DNA from: JALZDI01 sp965653225
GTDB lineage: Bacteria; Actinomycetota; Actinomycetes; Propionibacteriales; Nocardioidaceae
Assembly: GCA_965653225.1 (NCBI GenBank)
Contig: CBFGZI010000116.1
Location: 1-11,925, forward strand
Direction: 5' to 3'
Length of the DNA stretch: 11,925 nt
The notes under the pieces were generated by a model, which was not told the DNA's origin, searched no databases, and saw nothing but the letters and a program-made list of their open reading frames with translations. Below are positions 5,563 through 11,925 of this stretch, in pieces. Position numbers and translations under genes: made by a program. Every line of letters starts with the position of its first letter. Position 1 is the first letter of the stretch.

Positions 5563-6957
5563 ATGGGCGTCGTGAGCCACACCCGGGACATGTCCGTCGC
5601 CATCGACGAGGGCCTGGTGCCGCGTTTCACGCGGGCGGAGTTCACCTCGGTCCCGCGTGAGCGGATCCCGGAGGCCGAGATGCTGCCGGACTCGGCGTAC
5701 CAGCTGGTCAGGGACGAGGAGATGCTCGACGGCAACGCCCGGCTGAACCTCGCCACGTTCGTCACCACCTGGATGGACGACCAGGCCAACCGGCTGTACT
5801 CCGAGACCTTCGACAAGAACCTGGTGGACAAGGACGAATATCCCCAGACCGCGGAGATCGAGGCCCGGTGCGTGGCGATGCTCGCCAACCTCTGGCGTGC
5901 CCCCGACGCCGCCGACTGCATCGGCACCTCGACCACCGGCAGCTCCGAGGGCTGCATGCTCGCCGGCCTCGCGCTGAAGCGGCGGTGGCAGGAGGCGCGT
6001 ATCGCCGCCGGGAAGCCCACCGACCGCCCCAACATCGTGATGGGCGCCAACGTGCAGGTGGTGTGGGAGAAGTTCGCGGTCTACTGGGACGTGGAGCCGC
6101 GCTACGTGCCCTGCGACGAGACCGCGCTGTACCTCACCGGCGACCGGCTGCTGCCGTACGTCGACGAGAACACCATCGGTGTGGTCGCCATCCTGGGCTC
6201 CACGATGGAGGGCAGCTACGAGCCGGTCGCCGAGATCTGCGCCGTCCTGGACGACCTCGAACGGCGTGAGGGCATCTCGGTCCCGGTGCACGTCGACGCG
6301 GCCTCCGGGGGCTTCATCGCGCCGTTCATCCAGCCCCACCTGGTCTGGGACTTCCGGCTCCCCCGGGTGGGCTCGATCCAGGCGTCGGGCCACAAGTTCG
6401 GCCTGGTCTACCCCGGCGTCGGCTGGGTGCTGTGGCGGCACAGCGAGAACCTGCCCGAGAAGCTGGTGTTCAGGGTCAACTACCTCGGCGGGGAGATGCC
6501 GACCTTCGGGCTGAACTTCTCCCGCCCGGGCGCGCAGGTGCTGCTGCAGTACTACGCCTTCCTGCGGCTCGGCATGGACGGCTACCGGCGCGTCCAGCAG
6601 AGCTGCCAGGACGTCGCCCTGCACCTGTCCGGCGCCATCAGCCAGATGCCGGAGTTCGCGCTGGTCACCGAGGGCCGCGACCTGCCGGTGTTCGCGTTCC
6701 GGATCGCCGACGGCGTGACCAAGTACACGGCCTACGACGTCTCACGCAAGCTGCGAGAGCGCGGCTGGCTCGTACCTGCCTACTCGATGCCACCGAACCG
6801 CGAGGACCTGGTGGTGCTACGCGTGGTCGTGCGCAACGGCTTCACCCACGACCTGGCCGAGCTGTTCCTGCGCGACCTCCGCAACGCGCGCGACTGGCTG
6901 AACGCGCTGGAGTCGCCGATGCCGCAGGAGAGTCACCCGGAGTCGTTCCACCACTGA
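5563..6957 (+). CDS. gadB: Glutamate decarboxylase (PLP-dependent)
   Basis: A 464-aa glutamate decarboxylase that converts glutamate to GABA and CO2, consuming a proton. Its length matches E. coli GadA/GadB (466 aa). Visible are TGSSEG (125-130, phosphate binding), HVDAASGG (243-250, with D245 expected to contact the pyridine nitrogen) and SGHKFGL with the Schiff-base lysine K278. The protein ends SFHH; in E. coli GadB the penultimate-type C-terminal His465 blocks the active site at neutral pH, and a terminal His is kept here. The match over the full length is good and no key residue is missing. No glutamate/GABA antiporter (gadC) or GABA transaminase gene is adjacent, so acid resistance through antiport is not shown by context. 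The gene is transcribed alone, divergently from trpS. The symbol follows the closest family name. Confidence 0.92.
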   Translation: MGVVSHTRDMSVAIDEGLVPRFTRAEFTSVPRERIPEAEMLPDSAYQLVRDEEMLDGNARLNLATFVTTWMDDQANRLYSETFDKNLVDKDEYPQTAEIEARCVAMLANLWRAPDAADCIGTSTTGSSEGCMLAGLALKRRWQEARIAAGKPTDRPNIVMGANVQVVWEKFAVYWDVEPRYVPCDETALYLTGDRLLPYVDENTIGVVAILGSTMEGSYEPVAEICAVLDDLERREGISVPVHVDAASGGFIAPFIQPHLVWDFRLPRVGSIQASGHKFGLVYPGVGWVLWRHSENLPEKLVFRVNYLGGEMPTFGLNFSRPGAQVLLQYYAFLRLGMDGYRRVQQSCQDVALHLSGAISQMPEFALVTEGRDLPVFAFRIADGVTKYTAYDVSRKLRERGWLVPAYSMPPNREDLVVLRVVVRNGFTHDLAELFLRDLRNARDWLNALESPMPQESHPESFHH

Positions 6958-6965
6958 GGACGAAC

Positions 6966-6986
6966 CGCCCGGCTCGGGAGCGGGCG
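6966..6986. terminator. Weak hairpin between convergent genes
   Basis: A 6-bp stem, cgcccg (6966-6971) with cgggcg (6981-6986), with a 9-nt loop, lies in the 36-bp gap between the decarboxylase stop and the CNNM-family stop. Position favours a shared terminator. The stem is short and there is no U-tract. Confidence 0.35.
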
Positions 6987-6993
6987 CAGACCG

Positions 6994-8454
6994 TCAGCCC
7001 GCCCGGCGCGACGGCCGGTCCGCCTCGCCGGCGACCGGCGTGCCGGCACCGTCGGCGTGCTGCTGGTCGCCGTCCGCCCGCGCATTCTCGGCATGGGCAC
7101 CCGCGGCCTGGACACCGTCGCGCTGGACACCGTCGCCTCCGGCACCGTCGACCTTCTCAGGCGCGCCCTCGGACTGCTGCGACTGCGGTGAAACGCGTAC
7201 GCGGGCGATCCGGCGGCCGTCGAGCTCGGTGACGTGGAGGCGGTACCGGTCGTAGTCCACGCTCTCGTCCTCGGTGGGCACGTGCCCGAGCTCGTTGACG
7301 ATGAAGCCCGCGACCGTCTCGTACGGGCCGTCGGGGAGCTCGATGCCGGTCTCGTCGTAGAAGTCGTCGAGGTTGAGCAGCCCGTCGACATCGACGTCAC
7401 CGGTCAGGTGGCGGGTGGTGTCGCCCTCGTCGGTGTCGTACTCGTCGCGGATGTCGCCGACCAGCTCCTCGACCAGGTCCTCCAGGGTCACGATCCCGGC
7501 GGTGCCGCCGTACTCGTCCATCACGATCGCCAGGTGCGCGTTGTCGCGGCGCATGTCGGTGAGCGCGGCGATGATGTGGCGCGTCGACGGCAGCGTCAGC
7601 ACGTCGCGGGTCACCTCGGCCACGTGCACCGACCGGTTCGCCACCTCCGGGAGCAGCAGGTCGCGCACGTGGACGAACCCGACCACGTCGTCGGAGGAGT
7701 CGCGGATCACCGGGTAGCGCGAGTGCGGCCGCTCGAGAGCCTGCTTGGCCGCCTTGTAGATGGGGGTGGAGGCGTCCAGGAAGTCGACTTCGGTGCGCGG
7801 CACCATCACCTCGCGGATCTGCCGGTCGCCGGCCTCGAACACGTCGTTGAGGATCTGCCGCTCGTCCTCCCCCAGCGTCTCGTGGCCGGACACCAGCTCG
7901 CGCAGCTCCTCGTCGCTGATCTGCTCCCGCTGGGCGTGCGGGTCGGCGCCCACCACCCGCAGCACGATGTTGGTCGACACCGACAGGAACCAGATCGCCG
8001 GGCGCAGCAGCCGGGCGATCCGGTCGACGATCGGCGCCAGCCACAAGGCGATGGACTCCGCGCGCTGCATCGCCAGTCGCTTGGCGGCGAGCTCGCCGAG
8101 CACGATGGAGACGTAGGCGACCAGCATGGTGATGATCACCAGCGCGATCCCGTCGGCCCAGCCGTCGGGTACGCCCAGCCTGGTCAGCCACGGCGAGATC
8201 TTCGTGGCCAGCGTCGCGCCCCCGAAGGCGGAGGCCATGAAGCCGGCCAGGGTCACGCCGATCTGCACCGCGGAAAGGAACCGGTTGGGGTCGGCGTTGA
8301 GCCGGGCGACGGTCTGCCCGCGCTTGCCGCGCGCGGCGAGGCTGCGCACCTGGCTCTCGCGCAGCGACACCAGCGCGATCTCGGCAGCGGCGAACACACC
8401 CCCGACCAGGACGAACACGATGACGACGAGGATGTCGCGGAGCGTGCCGTTCAC
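6994..8454 (-). CDS. CNNM/CBS-domain 'hemolysin family' membrane protein
   Basis: A 486-aa protein with the domain order DUF21/CNNM membrane domain, CBS pair, CorC_HlyC domain. Hydrophobic segments lie near residues 6-30, 60-84, 101-122 and 135-166. The CBS pair covers about 218-335 (MVPRTEVDFLD; SRYPVIRDSSDDVVGFVHVRDLL; HLAIVMDEYGGTAGIVTLEDLVEELVGDI). The C-terminal domain covers about 350-425 (GLLNLDDF, GYxTVAGFIV-like, HVPTEDE). Family members are linked to magnesium or other cation efflux and homeostasis; 'hemolysin' is historical. The start is GTG at 8454 with a strong GGGGGAGG just upstream. The last ~65 residues are a low-complexity Gly/Ala/Asp/Gln tail outside the conserved domains. 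The gene is convergent with the decarboxylase and divergent from the GNAT gene. Confidence 0.9.
   Translation of the reverse strand: MNGTLRDILVVIVFVLVGGVFAAAEIALVSLRESQVRSLAARGKRGQTVARLNADPNRFLSAVQIGVTLAGFMASAFGGATLATKISPWLTRLGVPDGWADGIALVIITMLVAYVSIVLGELAAKRLAMQRAESIALWLAPIVDRIARLLRPAIWFLSVSTNIVLRVVGADPHAQREQISDEELRELVSGHETLGEDERQILNDVFEAGDRQIREVMVPRTEVDFLDASTPIYKAAKQALERPHSRYPVIRDSSDDVVGFVHVRDLLLPEVANRSVHVAEVTRDVLTLPSTRHIIAALTDMRRDNAHLAIVMDEYGGTAGIVTLEDLVEELVGDIRDEYDTDEGDTTRHLTGDVDVDGLLNLDDFYDETGIELPDGPYETVAGFIVNELGHVPTEDESVDYDRYRLHVTELDGRRIARVRVSPQSQQSEGAPEKVDGAGGDGVQRDGVQAAGAHAENARADGDQQHADGAGTPVAGEADRPSRRAG
7105..7149. repeat. Three tandem 15-bp repeats in the CNNM protein tail
   Basis: Three units of 15 bp, ggcctggacaccgtc (7105-7119), gcgctggacaccgtc (7120-7134) and gcctccggcaccgtc (7135-7149), sit in frame near the 3' end of the CNNM-family gene. 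They encode D-G-V/A-x-x pentads (protein region DGAGGDGVQRDGVQA). Because the unit is a multiple of three, copy number can change without a frameshift. Confidence 0.75.
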
Positions 8455-8538
8455 CGAGCCTCCCCCAGGAGTCGGCTAGGGCACCGCCTACTACAGGACT
8501 CGTCCATGGCATCGAGCGTAGACGAGGGCGGCCGGACC

Positions 8539-8567
8539 CGGACAGTACGGGACAGCGTCGCGATATG
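8539..8567 (+). promoter_or_regulatory. Tentative sigma-70-type promoter for the GNAT gene
   Basis: CGGACA (8539-8544; 4 of 6 to TTGACA) and GATATG (8562-8567; 3 of 6 to TATAAT) are 17 bp apart in the 152-bp divergent gap between the CNNM and GNAT genes. If used, transcription would start near 8574, which agrees with translation from 8607. The match is weak. Confidence 0.25.
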
Positions 8568-8606
8568 TGCTTGCGGCGGCGGCACGGCGCGGATGACAGT
8601 GACAGG

Positions 8607-9707
8607 ATGCGCTTCCCCCAGGACGTGCCGGTGCTCGGCGACGGCAGGGTGACCCTGCGCGCGCACAGCATGGACGACGTGGACAGGGTCACCGAACAGG
8701 GCCGCGACCCGCAGATGGCGGCCTGGACCACCGTTCCCGACCCGTACCGACGGGAGGACGCCATCGAGTGGGTCGGAACGAAGGTGCCGCAGGGCTGGGC
8801 GGACGGCTCGAACCTCGGCTTCGCGATCGCGCACGAGGGCAGCTACGCCGGCTCGGTCGACCTGCGCCCCCACAGCGAGGTAGAGGCGGAGGTGGGGTTC
8901 GCCCTGCACCCCTCGCACCGCGGGCAGGGCGTGATGCGCACCGCGGTGAACCTGGTGCTGGACTGGGGGTTCGAGCAGCGCGGGTTCCGCGTGGTCATGT
9001 GGCGCGCCAACGTCGGCAACTGGGCCTCGCGACGCGTGGCGTGGGCGACCGGGTTCCGCTTCGGCCCGACCGTCCCCGGGCTGCTGCAGCAGCGCGGCCG
9101 GCCGCGCGACGCCTGGACCGCCTGGATCGGGGCCGGCGACCCGCGACGCCCCACCTGCCGCTGGCTGGTGCCCCCGGTGCTGGAGAGCGGCGACCTGCGG
9201 CTGCGCGCCTGGCGCGAGGACGACGCCGACCGGCTCGTCGACGCCTCCAACGACGGCCGGCTGCGGCACTTCATCCCGCGCAGCCCGCTGCCGTACGAGC
9301 GCGCGGACGTGCCGGAGTACCTGTTGCGGCTCCGTCAGATGGCGTCGGAGGGCAGGCGGATCGCCTGGTGCGTCGCGGACCGCGACACCGACCAGGCGCT
9401 GGGAAACGTGGCGCTGTTCGAGTTCGAACCCGACCGGTCCGCGCAGATCGGCTACTGGTCACACCCCAAGGCCCGCGGCCAGGGCGTAACCGGCCGGGCC
9501 GTCCGGCTCGTCGCCGACTGGGCCCTGGCGCCCGCCCCACGGGGTTTCGGGCTGCGCCGGCTCTACCTGTTCAGCGCGGTGAGCAACACCGCCTCCCGCC
9601 GGGTGGCCGAGCAGTCCGGTTTCGTCCATGTCGGTACCGAACGCTCGGCGGCCCCGGCGGGAGGCGGCTACGAGGACAGCGCCGTCTACGACCGGCTCGC
9701 GGAGTAG
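8607..9707 (+). CDS. Tandem GNAT-domain N-acetyltransferase
   Basis: A 366-aa protein made of two GCN5-related N-acetyltransferase domains of the RimJ/RimL-like type. Domain 1 (~12-175) begins GRVTLRAHSMDDVD and has the acetyl-CoA loop HRGQGVM (104-110), followed by NxGNWASRRVAWATGFR. Domain 2 (~190-365) begins ESGDLRLRAWREDDADRL and has the loop ARGQGVTGRAV (289-299), followed by VSNTASRRVAEQSGF. Both loops keep the R/Q-x-x-G-x-G/A-type pattern, so both sites may bind acetyl-CoA. Substrate is unknown; protein N-termini, ribosomal proteins or small amines are all possible. ATG 8607 is preferred because the protein then begins where the family does. The frame also opens at 8565 (14 extra residues, C/R-rich). 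The stop is TAG. The gene is monocistronic and convergent with the importer genes. Confidence 0.85.
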   Translation: MRFPQDVPVLGDGRVTLRAHSMDDVDRVTEQGRDPQMAAWTTVPDPYRREDAIEWVGTKVPQGWADGSNLGFAIAHEGSYAGSVDLRPHSEVEAEVGFALHPSHRGQGVMRTAVNLVLDWGFEQRGFRVVMWRANVGNWASRRVAWATGFRFGPTVPGLLQQRGRPRDAWTAWIGAGDPRRPTCRWLVPPVLESGDLRLRAWREDDADRLVDASNDGRLRHFIPRSPLPYERADVPEYLLRLRQMASEGRRIAWCVADRDTDQALGNVALFEFEPDRSAQIGYWSHPKARGQGVTGRAVRLVADWALAPAPRGFGLRRLYLFSAVSNTASRRVAEQSGFVHVGTERSAAPAGGGYEDSAVYDRLAE

Positions 9708-9735
9708 CTCTCCGGTCTCACGGCGAGGGGGTCGC

Positions 9736-10704
9736 TCACCCCTTGGGCAGCCACTGCTGCACCTTGTCGGGGTTGTCCTTGACCCACTTGGCGGCGGCGG
9801 CCTCCGGCGACATGCCGTCCTGGGCGATGTAGCCGGCGACGGTGTTCTGGTCGGCGTTGGTCCACTTGAAGTTCCGCACCAGCTGGGCCGCGGGGCTGTT
9901 GTTCTGCATGAACTCCTTGCTGGCGACCTTGTTCAGGACGTACCGCGGGTAGCCGCAGTCCACCTTCTCCGGGTTGGCGTCGCAGCCCGGCGTGTACTTC
10001 GGCAGCTGCACCTGCTGCAGCTTGAGGTCCTGGAACAGCCACTGCGGCTCGTAGAAGTAGCCGATCATCCATTGGTGGTTCTTCTCGGCCTGCCGGAACG
10101 ACTGGATCAGCGCGGGCTCGCTACCGGCGTAGACGACCTTGAAGTTCAGGTTCAGGTTGTCCACCAGCGCCTCGTCGTTGGTGACGAACGACGGGTCGCC
10201 GTCGAGCAGCTGCCCCTTGGGCGCGGACTCCGACGTCACGAACTTCTGGGAGTACTTGTTCAGGTTCTTCCAGTTCAGGACGTCGGGGTGTGCCTTGGCC
10301 AGCCACGGCGGGACGTACCAGCCGATGACGCCGATGTTGCCGTTCGGCCCGACGTCGACTGCGGTCTTCTGCTGCTTGATGTACTTGTTCACCAGGTCCT
10401 GGTGGCCCCAGTTCTCGATGACCACGTCGACCTCGCCGGAGCCGAAGCCCTGCCAGGACAGCTCCTCCTTCAGCGGCTTGTACTCGACCTCGCAGCCGAG
10501 CTTGTGCTTGGCGATGTAGCCGACGACGTGCGCGGACGCCTCGTAGCCGACCCACGGGTTGATCGCCATGCTCATGTCGTCGTTGCAGTCGCCCGCCGCC
10601 GGGCTGCCGGCGCTCTGGATGTTCCCCCCGCCACAGCCGGCCAGAGTGAGGCCGGCGACGGCGGCGAGAGCGGCCAGCCGACCGGCTCGTCTCAGTCTTG
10701 CCAC
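9736..10704 (-). CDS. Glycine betaine/choline-type ABC substrate-binding lipoprotein
   Basis: A 322-aa OpuAC/ProX-type solute-binding protein for quaternary ammonium compatible solutes such as glycine betaine, proline betaine or choline. The N-terminus is a lipoprotein signal (VARLRRAGRLAALAAV) ending in the lipobox LAGC, with lipidated Cys24, so it would be tethered outside the cytoplasmic membrane. AINPWVGYEASAHVVGYI (47-64) and ENWGHQDLV (97-105) are typical of the family. The many tryptophans (for example W51, W84, W99, W129, W212, W222) suit an aromatic cage for a quaternary amine, though which ones bind cannot be assigned. Four further cysteines (40, 71, 241, 250) could pair. The start is GTG 10704, supported by AAGGAG (10712-10717) 7 nt upstream. 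It lies 43 nt after the permease gene, as part of one importer operon. Confidence 0.9.
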   Translation of the reverse strand: MARLRRAGRLAALAAVAGLTLAGCGGGNIQSAGSPAAGDCNDDMSMAINPWVGYEASAHVVGYIAKHKLGCEVEYKPLKEELSWQGFGSGEVDVVIENWGHQDLVNKYIKQQKTAVDVGPNGNIGVIGWYVPPWLAKAHPDVLNWKNLNKYSQKFVTSESAPKGQLLDGDPSFVTNDEALVDNLNLNFKVVYAGSEPALIQSFRQAEKNHQWMIGYFYEPQWLFQDLKLQQVQLPKYTPGCDANPEKVDCGYPRYVLNKVASKEFMQNNSPAAQLVRNFKWTNADQNTVAGYIAQDGMSPEAAAAKWVKDNPDKVQQWLPKG

Positions 10705-10724
10705 GGTGTTTCTCCTTCTCTTGT

Positions 10725-10739
10725 GCCGCGTCAGGCGGC
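10725..10739. other. Small hairpin between permease and binding-protein genes
   Basis: gccgc (10725-10729) and gcggc (10735-10739) form a 5-bp stem with a 5-nt loop in the 43-bp gap. Such structures often shape the extra abundance of binding-protein mRNA in ABC operons, but this one is short and may be chance. Confidence 0.25.
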
Positions 10740-10747
10740 GGTTGGTG

Positions 10748-11925
10748 TCATCCGGTGTCGACGCGCCCGAACTGGGCCGCCGTGTGTCTGGTGATGCGGT
10801 CGAGCATGATGCCCAGCGCCACGATCGCGATGCTGGCCGCGAGGCCCTTGCCGAAGAGCTGGAGCTGGGAGAAGCCGCTCACCACGAGGAACCCGAGGCT
10901 GCCGCCGCCGACCATGCCGCCGATGACCACCATCGACAGCACCAGCAGCAGGCCCTGGTTGGCGGCCAGCACCGACGACCCGCGCGACATCGGCAGCTGG
11001 ACCTTGCCGATCATCTGCCAGCGGCTCGCACCGGCCGAGCTGGCCGCCTCGACGGTCGGGGCGGGGACTCCGCGGATGCCGTCGGCGATGATCTTGATCG
11101 CCGCGGGGGCGGCGAACGCGACGGCGGCCATGATCGCGGTGAACCGGCCCACGTTGAACAGGGCCACCGCGGGGACGAGGTAGACGAACGGCGGGATCGT
11201 CTGCAGGGCGTCGAGGATCGGCCGGATCACGGTGTCGGTCTTCTTGCTGCGGCCCATCCAGACACCGACGACGAACCCGAGGATCATCACCAGGATGGTC
11301 GCGACCAGCGTCATCGACAGGGTCATCATGGTGTCGAACCAGAGCCCGGTTCCGAGGATGACCGCCAGGCACAGGACGGTGGTGATGAGTGCCCGCACCC
11401 CGCCGAGCAGGAACGCCAGCGCGACGAACACCGCACCCGTGAGCCACCACGGCGAGTCGGCCAGCAGCGAGTCGAGCGGGTTGAGCAGGTTGAAGCTGAC
11501 GAAGTTCTTCAGCGCCAGCGTGAACCCGCCGAACGTGTCGACGATGAACTGGGACGTGTTCGTGATCCAGGACGACACCGGGGTGCCGAGGTCGGGGCTG
11601 GTGGGGAACTCGGCGAGCTGGATGTACAGGTGCGACAGGTACACCGCGACCACGGCGACCGCGGCGGTGGCCGCCAGGACGATGCGGCGCACTCGCGGGT
11701 TGCGCCGGGACCGTCGCAGCTCCTCGCCGTGCTCGCTCGCTGCGGTGGTCACCCGGTCGAGCATGATCGCGATGATCACGATGCACAGTCCCGCGACGCC
11801 CGCGGCACCGATGTCCAGGGTGGACAGCGCCTGCACGACCGGCGCGCCCAGGCCCGGTCCGGCGATCAGGGCGGCGATCGTGACCATCGACAGCGCGGCC
11901 ATCGTGGTCTGGTTGATGCCCACGA
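10748..11925 (-). CDS. Two-domain glycine betaine-type ABC permease (5' part outside window)
   Basis: The C-terminal 392 residues or so of an ABC importer permease; the frame is open at the right edge, so the true start lies outside. Residues ~197-385 of the visible part form a complete permease domain with the EAA loop V-E-A-A-S-S-A-G-A-S-R-W-x-M-I-x-K-V-Q-L-P (291-311), the site that contacts the ATPase. The first ~66 residues (GINQTTMAALSMVTIAAL to IMLDRVTTAASEHG) repeat the pattern of the last ~65 (ANQGLLLVLSMVVIGGM to IMLDRITRHTAAQFG). The gene therefore encodes two fused permease domains joined by a linker with extra membrane helices (~81-100, 160-195). The GTG at 11923 is internal, not a start. 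The partner is the binding lipoprotein downstream; the ATPase gene is presumably beyond the edge. Confidence 0.88.
   Translation of the reverse strand, partial: VGINQTTMAALSMVTIAALIAGPGLGAPVVQALSTLDIGAAGVAGLCIVIIAIMLDRVTTAASEHGEELRRSRRNPRVRRIVLAATAAVAVVAVYLSHLYIQLAEFPTSPDLGTPVSSWITNTSQFIVDTFGGFTLALKNFVSFNLLNPLDSLLADSPWWLTGAVFVALAFLLGGVRALITTVLCLAVILGTGLWFDTMMTLSMTLVATILVMILGFVVGVWMGRSKKTDTVIRPILDALQTIPPFVYLVPAVALFNVGRFTAIMAAVAFAAPAAIKIIADGIRGVPAPTVEAASSAGASRWQMIGKVQLPMSRGSSVLAANQGLLLVLSMVVIGGMVGGGSLGFLVVSGFSQLQLFGKGLAASIAIVALGIMLDRITRHTAAQFGRVDTG

Noticed and set aside
2332..5660. Long plus-strand open frames of more than 500 codons (2332-3936 and 3933-5660)
   Set aside because: They lie antisense to well-recognised genes, have low-complexity Arg/Gln/His/Asp-rich products and reflect the absence of stops in high-GC DNA.
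7234..8764. Open frames on both strands overlapping the CNNM gene (472 and 455 codons)
   Set aside because: They are shadows of the CNNM-family gene, which has clear CBS and CorC domains and a strong ribosome-binding site.
9708..9735. Terminator between the GNAT gene and the binding-protein gene
   Set aside because: The 28-bp convergent gap shows no convincing stem-loop by eye.
1..11925. Mobile element or genomic island
   Set aside because: No transposase, integrase, terminal inverted repeats with target duplications, tRNA attachment site or compositional break was recognised. The gene content looks chromosomal.

Overview
The window is about 12 kb of high-G+C DNA with strongly G/C-ending codons, many GTG starts and short intergenic gaps. 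The gene content fits the chromosome of an actinobacterium. It includes an SCO4848-type small membrane protein, trpS beside a YihY/BrkB protein, and an AbiEi/DUF559-like protein. The order Pseudonocardiales is plausible, but that is inference. No rRNA, tRNA, CRISPR array, transposase, integrase or phage gene is visible.

Layout: (1) 80-1129 (+), an orphan winged-helix plus PD-(D/E)XK-like protein. (2) 1130-1276, a convergent gap with related short repeats and a 9-bp hairpin. (3) 1277-5405 (-), a compact gene string read right to left: trpS, a 2H phosphoesterase ('2'-5' RNA ligase' family), a YihY/BrkB membrane protein, an SCO4848-family membrane protein and a PLP-dependent threonine/serine dehydratase-like enzyme. 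Two junctions are nearly gapless: trpS to 2H has 1 nt, and SCO4848 to dehydratase has a GTGA overlap. One junction holds a hairpin and another holds four tandem 14-bp repeats. (4) 5563-6957 (+), a full-length glutamate decarboxylase divergent from trpS. (5) 6994-8454 (-), a CNNM/CBS/CorC 'hemolysin family' protein. (6) 8607-9707 (+), a tandem-GNAT protein. (7) 9736 to the right edge (-), the end of a glycine-betaine/choline-type ABC importer: a two-domain permease cut by the window edge, then a substrate-binding lipoprotein.

The most striking observation is in trpS. The reading frame is intact and conserved over its whole length, except for one in-frame TAG (4788-4790) exactly where the first lysine of the KMSKS catalytic loop should be. 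An ATG follows immediately and encodes the M of MSKS. The gene is therefore split into a Rossmann-fold half (205 aa) and a half starting MSKS with the anticodon-binding domain (146 aa). This could be a real split or recoded tryptophanyl-tRNA synthetase, a recent inactivating mutation, or a sequence error. Other genes here end in TAG, so wholesale UAG reassignment is unlikely.

Functionally the window mixes housekeeping genes (trpS and its companions) with stress and transport genes (glutamate decarboxylase, betaine-type importer, CNNM-type transporter). No obvious defence or biosynthetic cluster is present; the first gene is the only one with a defence-like fold.
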